DNA of 64,000 bases, taken from positions 1 through 64,000 of the forward strand of contig NZ_FQZQ01000017.1 of assembly GCF_900142085.1 (NCBI RefSeq), in the 5' to 3' direction. The position numbers and the translations under genes were made by a program. The notes under the pieces were generated by a model. That model was not told where the DNA came from. It saw nothing but the letters and a program-made list of their open reading frames with translations, and did no database searches. Positions 7,459 to 15,413 of the stretch are shown here, one piece after another; position 1 is the first letter of the stretch; each line of letters starts with the position of its first letter. The DNA is from Shimia gijangensis. GTDB lineage: Bacteria; Pseudomonadota; Alphaproteobacteria; Rhodobacterales; Rhodobacteraceae.

Positions 7459-9504
7459 ATGTTCGACAAGATCCTGATTGCCAACCGGGGCGAAATCGCC
7501 TGCCGCGTGATCAAGACGGCCCGTAAGATGGGCGTCAAGACTGTGGCCATCTACTCAGACGCAGACAAACAGGCACTGCACGTACAGATGGCGGATGAGG
7601 CGGTTCACATCGGACCACCCCCGGCGAACCAGTCCTACATTGTCATCGACAAGGTGATGGATGCAATCCGCCAGACCGGTGCGCAGGCTGTTCATCCCGG
7701 TTATGGGTTCTTGTCGGAGAACTCAAAATTCGCCGAAGCACTGGCCGCCGAAGGTGTGGCGTTTGTGGGTCCTCCAGTGGGTGCGATTGAGAAAATGGGT
7801 GACAAGATCACCTCGAAAAAGATTGCCCAGGACGCCAATGTGTCGACTGTGCCCGGTTACATGGGGCTGATCGAAGACGCCGACGAGGCTGTGAAGATCT
7901 CGAACGAGGTTGGTTATCCGGTGATGATCAAAGCCTCTGCTGGTGGTGGTGGCAAAGGCATGCGAATTGCCTGGAATGACGATGAAGCGCGCGAAGGCTT
8001 CCAATCCTCCAAGAACGAAGCCGCAAACTCGTTTGGCGATGACCGTATTTTCATCGAAAAATTCATCACCCAGCCGCGCCACATCGAAATTCAGGTGCTG
8101 TGCGACAGCCACGGCAACGGTATTTATCTGGGCGAGCGCGAATGCTCGATCCAGCGTCGCCAGCAAAAAGTGGTCGAAGAAGCGCCATCGCCCTTCCTTG
8201 ATGAAGCCACCCGCAAAGCCATGGGCGAACAAGCCGTCGCCTTGGCCCAAGCCGTGGATTACGCCAGCGCCGGGACGGTGGAATTCATCGTTGATGGTGA
8301 CAAGAACTTCTACTTCCTTGAAATGAACACCCGCCTGCAGGTAGAGCACCCGGTGACCGAGCTGATCACTGGTGTGGACCTTGTCGAACAGATGATCCGT
8401 GTTGCCAACGGCGAAGCACTGAGCATCTCTCAGGATGACGTGCAGCTGAATGGTTGGGCGATCGAAAATCGCTTGTATGCCGAAGATCCCTATCGCGGCT
8501 TCCTGCCATCTATTGGCCGTCTGACACGCTATCGCCCACCTGCGGAAACCGCAGCAGGCCCGTTGTTGGACAACGACAAATGGCAAGGCGATGCGCCTTC
8601 GGGCAAACTGGCCGTGCGCAATGATACCGGCGTCTATGAAGGCGGCGAGATCAGCATGTATTATGACCCTATGATTGCCAAGCTGTGCACATGGGCTCCA
8701 ACCCGTGATCAGGCGATCGAGGCCATGCGCAACGCGCTGGACGGTTTTGAGGTCGAGGGCATTGGCCACAACCTGCCGTTCTTGTCTGCCGTGATGGACC
8801 ATCCGATCTTTATGTCTGGCGACATGACCACTGCCTTTATTGAAGAACAGTATCCGGATGGCTTCCAAGGCGTTGAACTGCCCGAGGAAACCCTGCGCCG
8901 TGTGGCCGCTGCAGCCGCCGCTATGCACCGTGTCGCTGAAATCCGCCGCACCCGTGTGTCGGGCCGTATGGACAACCACGAGCGCCGCGTGGGCAAGAAC
9001 TGGGTTGTGTCGATGCAAGGTCAGGATTTTGCCGTGAAGGTAAAAGCCGACAAGAAAGGCTCGACCATCAAGTTTGACGATGGCAGTAAACTGCGGGTGA
9101 CCTCTGACTGGACACCGGGCGATCAGCTGGCCACACTTAAGGTCGGTGGCGAGCCGCTGGTGCTAAAAGTTGGAAAAATTCCGGGTGGCTTCCGTCTGCG
9201 CAGCCGCGGTGCCGATTTGAAATGCCACGTGCGTACCGCCCGCCAGGCTGAGCTGGCCAAACTGATGCCAGAAAAGGTCGCTCCGGATACATCCAAACTG
9301 CTCTTGTGCCCAATGCCGGGTCTGATTGTGAAGGTCGACGTCGAAGTGGGTGATGAAGTTCAGGAAGGCCAGGCGCTTTGCACGGTTGAAGCCATGAAAA
9401 TGGAAAACATCCTACGCGCAGAGAAAACCACCGTGGTCACCAAGATAAATGCCGCGCCGGGCGACAGCCTTGCCGTGGACGATGTCATCATGGAGTTCGA
9501 ATAA
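7459..9504 (+). CDS. pccA: Propionyl-CoA carboxylase alpha subunit (biotin carboxylase plus biotin carrier)
   Basis: This 681-residue subunit carboxylates its own biotin with ATP and bicarbonate and passes the carboxyl group to PccB. The biotin carboxylase part spans about residues 1-450 ([23 protein letters not shown]-grasp loop [28 protein letters not shown]). A BT-type linker follows, then a biotinyl domain with the target lysine at residue 647 in EAMKMEN. Length matches other PccA proteins. ATG at 7459 follows AGAAGGGA; an open frame reaches upstream over the terminator but lacks a ribosome binding site. The split between pccB and pccA by small genes is typical of Rhodobacteraceae. Confidence 0.97.
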   Translation: MFDKILIANRGEIACRVIKTARKMGVKTVAIYSDADKQALHVQMADEAVHIGPPPANQSYIVIDKVMDAIRQTGAQAVHPGYGFLSENSKFAEALAAEGVAFVGPPVGAIEKMGDKITSKKIAQDANVSTVPGYMGLIEDADEAVKISNEVGYPVMIKASAGGGGKGMRIAWNDDEAREGFQSSKNEAANSFGDDRIFIEKFITQPRHIEIQVLCDSHGNGIYLGERECSIQRRQQKVVEEAPSPFLDEATRKAMGEQAVALAQAVDYASAGTVEFIVDGDKNFYFLEMNTRLQVEHPVTELITGVDLVEQMIRVANGEALSISQDDVQLNGWAIENRLYAEDPYRGFLPSIGRLTRYRPPAETAAGPLLDNDKWQGDAPSGKLAVRNDTGVYEGGEISMYYDPMIAKLCTWAPTRDQAIEAMRNALDGFEVEGIGHNLPFLSAVMDHPIFMSGDMTTAFIEEQYPDGFQGVELPEETLRRVAAAAAAMHRVAEIRRTRVSGRMDNHERRVGKNWVVSMQGQDFAVKVKADKKGSTIKFDDGSKLRVTSDWTPGDQLATLKVGGEPLVLKVGKIPGGFRLRSRGADLKCHVRTARQAELAKLMPEKVAPDTSKLLLCPMPGLIVKVDVEVGDEVQEGQALCTVEAMKMENILRAEKTTVVTKINAAPGDSLAVDDVIMEFE

Positions 9505-9541
9505 GGTCATGACAGAACACGCGCATAAAATGTGGGTTTTT

Positions 9542-9560
9542 CTGGGGGACCATCCCCCGG
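9542..9560. terminator. Hairpin between convergent pccA and DUF4174 gene
   Basis: CTGGGGGA and TCCCCCGG pair (one wobble) around a CCA loop in the 75-bp convergent gap. A T-run precedes it rather than follows, so it is a weak candidate end for the pccA message. Confidence 0.4.
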
Positions 9561-9579
9561 TGAACCGCTTGCGCGTGAC

Positions 9580-10029
9580 TTATCGGATGGGATCGGCCCG
9601 CCTGTCGCGTTCTTCTTGCTGGCGCAGGGGCAGCTTGTCGATGGACCGGGTGATTTCACGCACGTTCCAAGGCGAGGGTTTGCGCAGATATACGGTGCCG
9701 TCCTTGCCGATCAGCACCATCATGAACCCACGCGGGCGCAGGGCCTCGCGCAATGTACTGTCTGCGGAGGGGTCACTGTCCAGCAACACCACAACATCGC
9801 GGGTCTCAAGCTGGTCCGGCCCTTTCTCCAGCAGGGCAACCTGCTGTTGGAAACGCGGATCATTGGGATTGTCCGCAAACACCACAATGGGGCGCTTGAC
9901 CCAAAGGTATTCGTCCAGCGTGGCGGATGTACCGTCCACGAACAACGGATCATCCACCGTCTCGGCGGTTTCAGCCGCAACAGCTGTGGTTCCCAGAAAT
10001 GCAATCAAAACAAATGCCAAGCGGCGCAT
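9580..10029 (-). CDS. DUF4174 domain secreted protein
   Basis: A 149-residue exported protein: signal peptide MRRLAFVLIAFLGTTAVAA, then a thioredoxin-fold-like DUF4174 domain (YLWVKRPIVVFADNPNDPRF; RDVVVLLDSDPSADS; PRGFMMVLIGKDGTVYLRKPSPW). The family is often found in bacterial periplasms and has no assigned reaction; the redox CxxC motif is absent here. It is encoded against the direction of the pcc genes, between pccA and the mutase, so it is transcribed separately and shares its upstream region with the mutase promoter. Confidence 0.8.
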   Translation of the reverse strand: MRRLAFVLIAFLGTTAVAAETAETVDDPLFVDGTSATLDEYLWVKRPIVVFADNPNDPRFQQQVALLEKGPDQLETRDVVVLLDSDPSADSTLREALRPRGFMMVLIGKDGTVYLRKPSPWNVREITRSIDKLPLRQQEERDRRADPIR

Positions 10030-10133
10030 GGGCGAAGTCTCCTGTCAGACCCAATATAGGTCCCTGCAGCGCGATTAACAGAGATAACCGGACCTGATGC
10101 GCAAGCAATCGATCCGAAGACGAGGAATAGAAG

Positions 10134-12260
10134 ATGACCAATAAAGACGACTGGTCCAAGCTGGCCGAAAAAGAACTGCGTGGCCGTCCGCTGGATGATC
10201 TGACATGGGACACGCTGGAAGGTATTCCGGTCAAACCACTTTATACGGCGGAAGACACGGCAGATCTTGATCACATGGGCGGAATGCCCGGTTTCGGTCC
10301 GTTCACTCGGGGCGTCAAGGCGACGATGTATGCGGGGCGCCCGTGGACCATCCGTCAATATGCCGGGTTCTCGACTGCCGAAGAGTCGAACGCGTTCTAT
10401 CGCCGCAATCTGGCTGCCGGTCAGCAAGGTGTGTCAGTGGCCTTCGATCTGGCCACCCACCGTGGTTATGACAGCGACCACCCCCGCGTGGTGGGTGATG
10501 TCGGCAAGGCTGGTGTGGCGATCGACTCGGTTGAGGATATGAAAATCCTGTTTGATGGCATTCCGCTCGACAAAGTGTCAGTTTCGATGACCATGAACGG
10601 CGCTGTGGTGCCGATTTTGGCGAGCTTCATTGTAGCAGGCGAAGAACAGGGACATGACAAGGCGCTGCTGGCAGGCACAATTCAGAACGATATTCTGAAA
10701 GAGTTCATGGTGCGCAACACTTACATTTACCCGCCTGAACCTTCGATGAAGATCATCTCGGATATTATTGAGTACACCTCGAACGAGATGCCGAAATTCA
10801 ACTCAATCTCGATCTCGGGCTACCACATGCAAGAGGCCGGTGCGAACCTCGTGCAGGAACTGGCCTACACGCTGGCTGATGGGCGCGAGTATGTGCGCGC
10901 GGCGATGAATGCGGGCATGGATGTCGACAAATTCGCCGGCCGCCTGTCGTTCTTCTTTGCTATCGGCATGAACTTCTTCATGGAAGCGGCCAAACTGCGT
11001 GCAGCACGCACGCTCTGGCACCGCATCATGACCGAGTTCGGCGCCAAATCCGAACGCTCCAAGATGTTGCGGACCCACTGCCAGACATCCGGTGTGAGCT
11101 TGCAGGAACAAGACCCCTATAACAACGTGATCCGTACCGCCTATGAGGCGATGTCGGCCGTTTTGGGTGGCACGCAGTCCCTGCACACCAACGCGCTGGA
11201 CGAAGCCATCGCGCTGCCCACGGACTTCTCGGCCCGGATCGCGCGCAACACACAATTGGTCTTGCAGGAAGAAACCGGCGTGACCAATGTGGTCGATCCC
11301 TTGGCAGGGTCGTATTACGTCGAAAGCCTCACAGACGACCTGATCAACAAGGCATGGGCCCTGATGGAAGAGGTCGAGGAAATGGGCGGCATGACCAAGG
11401 CCGTGGCCTCTGGCATGCCGAAACTGCGCATCGAAGAAAGTGCGGCCACCCGTCAGGCGATGATCGACAAAGGCGACGAAGTGATCGTTGGCGTTAACAA
11501 ATACCGCAAAGAAAAAGAAGACGTGATCGACATCCTTGATGTGGACAACGTCGCGGTTCGCGAAAGTCAGGTGGCGCGTCTGGAAAGCATCCGGGCCAGC
11601 CGCGATGAAAGCGTGTGCACCGCAGCGCTTGAAGAACTGACCCGCGTCGCTCAAACCAGCGGTAATTTGCTTGCCGCCGCAGTCGAAGCTGCACGCGCTC
11701 GGGCAACTGTTGGAGAAATCAGCATGGCTATGGAAAAAGAGTTCGGTCGTCACCGCGCCGAAGTGAAAACACTGGCCGGCGTTTATGGCGCCGCTTACGA
11801 AGGCGATGAAGGCTTTGCCGCGATCCAGAAATCGGTTGAAGACTTTGCCGAGATCGAAGGTCGCCGCCCCCGCATGCTGGTGGTCAAGATGGGGCAGGAC
11901 GGTCACGACCGTGGCGCCAAAGTGATCGCAACGGCCTTTGCCGACATTGGTTTTGATGTCGACGTTGGGCCTTTGTTCCAAACCCCGGATGAGGCGGCCC
12001 AGGATGCGGTCGACAACGATGTGCACGTCATCGGTATTTCGTCTCAAGCGGCGGGCCACAAGACATTAGCACCGCAGTTGATCGAAGCACTGAAAGGCAA
12101 AGACGCCGAAGACATTCTGGTGATTTGCGGCGGGGTAATTCCGCAGCAGGACTATGAATTCCTGCAAAAGGCGGGCGTCAAAGCGATCTTTGGGCCGGGA
12201 ACCAACATTCCTGAGGCGGCACAGGATATCTTGCGTCTGATCCGCGAAACGCGGACCTAA
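10134..12260 (+). CDS. scpA: Methylmalonyl-CoA mutase
   Basis: The 708-residue adenosylcobalamin enzyme interconverts (R)-methylmalonyl-CoA and succinyl-CoA. The TIM-barrel catalytic part (about residues 40-540) includes [31 protein letters not shown] and [10 protein letters not shown]. The C-terminal cobalamin domain carries [11 protein letters not shown] with the cobalt-ligating His591. Length fits the single-subunit type, with both domains in one chain. ATG follows GAGGAA. It completes the route opened by PccAB; the epimerase and the MeaB chaperone are not in the window. A bidirectional terminator follows. Alternative names are mcm or bhbA. Confidence 0.96.
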   Translation: MTNKDDWSKLAEKELRGRPLDDLTWDTLEGIPVKPLYTAEDTADLDHMGGMPGFGPFTRGVKATMYAGRPWTIRQYAGFSTAEESNAFYRRNLAAGQQGVSVAFDLATHRGYDSDHPRVVGDVGKAGVAIDSVEDMKILFDGIPLDKVSVSMTMNGAVVPILASFIVAGEEQGHDKALLAGTIQNDILKEFMVRNTYIYPPEPSMKIISDIIEYTSNEMPKFNSISISGYHMQEAGANLVQELAYTLADGREYVRAAMNAGMDVDKFAGRLSFFFAIGMNFFMEAAKLRAARTLWHRIMTEFGAKSERSKMLRTHCQTSGVSLQEQDPYNNVIRTAYEAMSAVLGGTQSLHTNALDEAIALPTDFSARIARNTQLVLQEETGVTNVVDPLAGSYYVESLTDDLINKAWALMEEVEEMGGMTKAVASGMPKLRIEESAATRQAMIDKGDEVIVGVNKYRKEKEDVIDILDVDNVAVRESQVARLESIRASRDESVCTAALEELTRVAQTSGNLLAAAVEAARARATVGEISMAMEKEFGRHRAEVKTLAGVYGAAYEGDEGFAAIQKSVEDFAEIEGRRPRMLVVKMGQDGHDRGAKVIATAFADIGFDVDVGPLFQTPDEAAQDAVDNDVHVIGISSQAAGHKTLAPQLIEALKGKDAEDILVICGGVIPQQDYEFLQKAGVKAIFGPGTNIPEAAQDILRLIRETRT

Positions 12261-12269
12261 TAGGACAGG

Positions 12270-12288
12270 CCGGGGATTTTACCCCCGG
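12270..12288 (+). other. Hairpin just after the mutase gene
   Basis: CCGGGG (12270-12275) pairs with CCCCGG (12283-12288) across a 7-nt AT-rich loop, 10 nt past the stop. It precedes the stronger terminator and may protect the message end. Confidence 0.4.
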
Positions 12289-12320
12289 ACCCCAAAGTGT
12301 TTTTGCAAGAAAGAAGCTAA

Positions 12321-12354
12321 AAACGCGGCCCGGTTAAAGGGGCCGTGTTTTTTT
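12321..12354. terminator. Bidirectional terminator between scpA and mnhG
   Basis: An 11-bp stem (AAACGCGGCCC with GGGCCGTGTTT, one wobble) is followed by T-runs on both strands. It serves the mutase gene from the left and the mnh operon from the right, which converge here. Confidence 0.85.
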
Positions 12355-12368
12355 CATGCCAAGAAAAA

Positions 12369-12764
12369 CTAAGACGTTTCATTTTCCGGGAGATCTTCGG
12401 GATCGCATTGCAATGTTGCCCAACCATGGTCGCCACCCGGATCAGGCAGATCTTCTGGGGTTTCATGGCGGTGAATATGGGCCTTTGCAATAAAGTGGGC
12501 CGTGATCGGCGCGGTCAGAAGAAGAAACAGTGTGATCAGCAACTCATGCAAAGACAGTTTACCTTCGATCAGGATGGAATGCAGCATGGAGGCAATGAGA
12601 ACACCGCCCACACCCAGCGTTGTCGCCTTGGTTGGTGCATGAAGCCGCGACATCGGGTCACCCAGTTTGATCAGGCCGAAAGAGCCGACAATGCCAAAGA
12701 TTCCGCTGATGACGAGAAAGACAACAATCAGGATTTCGTAAACTTGTTCCATCTGCATCCTCAC
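12369..12764 (-). CDS. mnhG: Monovalent cation/proton antiporter subunit G
   Basis: A 131-residue membrane subunit with about three helices (EILIVVFLVISGIFGIVGSFG; TTLGVGGVLIASMLHSI; ELLITLFLLLTAPITAHF), the MnhG/PhaG pattern, and a hydrophilic tail. It is part of the multi-subunit Na+/H+ or K+/H+ antiporter. A GTG start at 12764 gives the same 4-base overlap (GTGA) seen at the other junctions of the operon; ATGs at 12758 or 12752 are possible. It is the last gene of the operon, followed by a terminator. Confidence 0.92.
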   Translation of the reverse strand: MRMQMEQVYEILIVVFLVISGIFGIVGSFGLIKLGDPMSRLHAPTKATTLGVGGVLIASMLHSILIEGKLSLHELLITLFLLLTAPITAHFIAKAHIHRHETPEDLPDPGGDHGWATLQCDPEDLPENETS

Positions 12765-13030
12765 TCAATAATATTGCCGCGCAGCATAAAGCGGGCATAG
12801 GCAACAGTGGACACAAACCCGAGCATCGAGATGATCAGGGCGCTTTCAAAGATGATTTCGGTGCTGTATTGCATCCCATACAAAACGATCAGCGCGATGA
12901 CGTTGATGACCATCGTGTCCAATGCAAGAACGCGGTCGCCGACCCCTTCGGCTCTTAGGATTTTCCACAAATTCATGAACAGCGAGGCTGTGAAACAGCC
13001 AAATGTGAACTGGATGGCGATATCGATCAT
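12761..13030 (-). CDS. mnhF: Monovalent cation/proton antiporter subunit F
   Basis: This 89-residue protein has three hydrophobic helices and the family stretch RAEGVGDRVLALDTMVINVIAL followed by SALIISMLGFVSTVAYARF. It is a small accessory subunit of the Mrp complex in the inner membrane. Its ATG overlaps the stop of mnhE by 4 bases and its stop overlaps mnhG, so translation is probably coupled. Confidence 0.92.
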   Translation of the reverse strand: MIDIAIQFTFGCFTASLFMNLWKILRAEGVGDRVLALDTMVINVIALIVLYGMQYSTEIIFESALIISMLGFVSTVAYARFMLRGNIIE

Positions 13031-13524
13031 TCGAAAATCTCCTTCAGGCGGCCTTCATACCGGGTTTTGATGTCTTCGCAGACGGCGTCTGGATCAGGTG
13101 CATGCAGGCAGTGCACCAAAAGCGCGTGACCTTCACTGGACACATCACTTGAGACCGTGCCCGGGGTCAGGGTGATGGTTCCGGCCAGAACCGTGATTGC
13201 CTCGGGCGATTTCAATTCGAGTGGTACAGAAATCCAAGCGGCCTTTAGGTTTTCGTTTTTGTGGAACAGGACCAGTTTCGCCACCACCACATTCGCAACA
13301 ACGATGTCATACAGCACCACAAGGATGTACTCGACAATCTTTAGTGGATGGCGAATGCGCGGCATATTTGGCCAGTAGGGGCGGGTGATGAACGGAATGA
13401 CGATGCCCAAAAAACCACCAAACAGCAGAGAGTTGATCGAGAACCTGTTGACCAGAAGCAACCAAACAATTGTCAGCAACAGGCTGAGCAAAGGGTGCGG
13501 GAAAATTCGGCGTATCAGTTTCAT
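13027..13524 (-). CDS. mnhE: Monovalent cation/proton antiporter subunit E
   Basis: A 165-residue subunit with two or three N-terminal helices (LLSLLLTIVWLLLVNRFSIN; FGGFLGIVIPFITRPYWP) and a cytoplasmic domain. The segment VLAGTITLTPGTVSSDV is the MnhE/PhaE signature. Overlaps of 4 bases with mnhD and mnhF on either side mark it as part of the same polycistronic unit. Confidence 0.93.
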   Translation of the reverse strand: MKLIRRIFPHPLLSLLLTIVWLLLVNRFSINSLLFGGFLGIVIPFITRPYWPNMPRIRHPLKIVEYILVVLYDIVVANVVVAKLVLFHKNENLKAAWISVPLELKSPEAITVLAGTITLTPGTVSSDVSSEGHALLVHCLHAPDPDAVCEDIKTRYEGRLKEIFE

Positions 13525-15065
13525 TTCACTGTACTCCCCAAGACCGCTTCGATGTAGCGGGCTGTATCAAACAACTGTGCCGCCGTGGCCTCGGCATAGC
13601 GCATGGCCGGGTCTGCAAAGATGGTCAGTGCCACCAAGCCAGCAAGTAATCCAAAACACGCGACAAACGGCAATGCCGCGATTGGCGACGCAGTGGCGGC
13701 CTGATCAATCGCGTCGTCCTCGCCCGAGGTGCCATCAGGTTCTTCGGGCTCCAGGGTTTTCCAGAAAATTATCCCACCTGCACGCGCGAACCCCATGATC
13801 GCAACCAGCGAGGTCACAAGAATAACGGCCCAGATCAAAGTTTGCTGTGGCAACCCATATGAGGCCTGCAGAACCATCAGTTTACCAAGGAAACCTGATA
13901 AGGGCGGCATCCCGGCCATGGCAATGGCCCCCGCAAAGAACAACGCCGAGATCAGGCCGCTTTGGGGCATGCGCTGGGCGGGTTGAAGCGCGCCACCACG
14001 ACGTTCAATCACCATGTCCGCAATCAGGAACATCATTGCAGTCGCTAAAGTGGAATGCACGATGTAGTAAACCGCAGCCCCGGTCGACAAAGGCGTAAAG
14101 AGGGCGATCGCAACCAGCAGAGTTCCCATAGAACCGATGGCCGCAAAAGCCACCATGCGGGCAATATCGCGGGCACCGAGAACGCCAATCATTCCAACCG
14201 TGAGTGTCAAAAGGGATGCGGGCAGCAGCCACTCTGCGACAAGGCCAGCGCTGACAGGTTCGTTGGGGCCAAAGACCAGCGTGTACATCCGCAAGATGGC
14301 ATAGGCACCGACCTTGGTCATGATCGCAAAGAGGGCCGCCACAGGAGCTGGGGCAAAGGCGTAGCTGCCCGGTAGCCAGAAATGCAATGGCAACACGGCG
14401 GCCTTGATCGAAAAGACCAGCAACAACAGGATCGCGCCCACCCGGATCAGGGCGGTGTCTTCGGCGGAAAGTGCTGCAACCCGCTCGGCAAGGTCTGCCA
14501 TGTTCAATGTGCCAGTCACCGCATAGATCGTACCTAGCGCAAACAGGAACAAAGTTGATCCCAATAGATTGTAGACCACATATTGAACGCCAGCGCGCAG
14601 TCGTTCGGCACCGCCACCATGGATCATCAGCCCGTAAGAGGCGATCAACAGCACCTCAAAGAACACAAAGAGGTTAAACGCGTCACCGGTTAAAAACGCA
14701 CCGGCCACGCCCATCAGCTGAAACTGGAACAAGGCATGGAAATGGTACCCGCGTTTGTCCCAATCGGATCCGATGGCATAGAGCACCACCGCCAAAGCCA
14801 GAAGGGATGTCAAAAGAACCATTAAGGCTGATAGTCGGTCCAGCACCAGAACAATGCCAAATGGGGCTGGCCAATCGCCCAGTTCGTAAACCTGAATGTC
14901 ACCAGACACAGCCTGACCTGTCAAAGCAAAAGCCACGCCGACCAACGCAAGCGTTCCTGCGACGGAAAAAATGCGCTGGAGATCAAGGTGATGGCGAATG
15001 ACCATCAGGATAAATGGCGCAATAAACGCCGGCATGACGATCGGAAGGATAATCAGGTGACTCAT
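13521..15065 (-). CDS. mnhD: Monovalent cation/proton antiporter subunit D
   Basis: The 514-residue subunit is one of the two complex I-like antiporter subunits (related to NuoL/M/N), with about fourteen helices. Characteristic stretches are NLFVFFEVLLIASYGLMIHG, AVLPLHFWLPGSYAFAPAPVAALFAIMTKVGAYAILR and AGMPPLSGFLGKLMVLQA. These hold the conserved Lys and Glu of the proton path. ATG at 15065; 4-base overlap with mnhC upstream and with mnhE downstream. Confidence 0.95.
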   Translation of the reverse strand: MSHLIILPIVMPAFIAPFILMVIRHHLDLQRIFSVAGTLALVGVAFALTGQAVSGDIQVYELGDWPAPFGIVLVLDRLSALMVLLTSLLALAVVLYAIGSDWDKRGYHFHALFQFQLMGVAGAFLTGDAFNLFVFFEVLLIASYGLMIHGGGAERLRAGVQYVVYNLLGSTLFLFALGTIYAVTGTLNMADLAERVAALSAEDTALIRVGAILLLLVFSIKAAVLPLHFWLPGSYAFAPAPVAALFAIMTKVGAYAILRMYTLVFGPNEPVSAGLVAEWLLPASLLTLTVGMIGVLGARDIARMVAFAAIGSMGTLLVAIALFTPLSTGAAVYYIVHSTLATAMMFLIADMVIERRGGALQPAQRMPQSGLISALFFAGAIAMAGMPPLSGFLGKLMVLQASYGLPQQTLIWAVILVTSLVAIMGFARAGGIIFWKTLEPEEPDGTSGEDDAIDQAATASPIAALPFVACFGLLAGLVALTIFADPAMRYAEATAAQLFDTARYIEAVLGSTVK

Positions 15066-15412
15066 TGTGCCTCTCCTGACTCTGGCGTGTCCTTCATATC
15101 GATCTCATCTTCATCCGATGACAGGAATGCCCCAAGGGCGATCATCACAACAAGGGCCGTCATGCCAAAGGAAATCACAATCGCCGTAAGAACCAGCGCC
15201 TGAGGCAACGGGTCCGTGTAGCTGGTGTGCCCGTGTTTGATAAGTATCGGTGGCAGGTGTTGCACCAAACGTCCCGTCGAGAACAAAAAGATGTTCACGG
15301 CATAAGACAACAACGAGATCCCAAGGATCACAGGAAACGTGCGTCTGCGCAGTACGAGGTACACGCCGCAAGTGGTCAGAACGGCGATGGCGCTGGCTAC
15401 AAGAATTTCCAT
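15062..15412 (-). CDS. mnhC: Monovalent cation/proton antiporter subunit C
   Basis: A 116-residue NuoK-like subunit with three helices; the stretch NIFLFSTGRL and ALVLTAIVISFGMTALVVMIAL are typical of MnhC/PhaC. The tail is acidic (SSDEDEIDMKDTPESG). An open frame continues 74 codons upstream inside mnhA, but the ATG at 15412, one base after the mnhA stop, is the evident start. It is the second gene of the operon. Confidence 0.94.
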   Translation of the reverse strand: MEILVASAIAVLTTCGVYLVLRRRTFPVILGISLLSYAVNIFLFSTGRLVQHLPPILIKHGHTSYTDPLPQALVLTAIVISFGMTALVVMIALGAFLSSDEDEIDMKDTPESGEAQ

Positions 15413-15413
15413 A

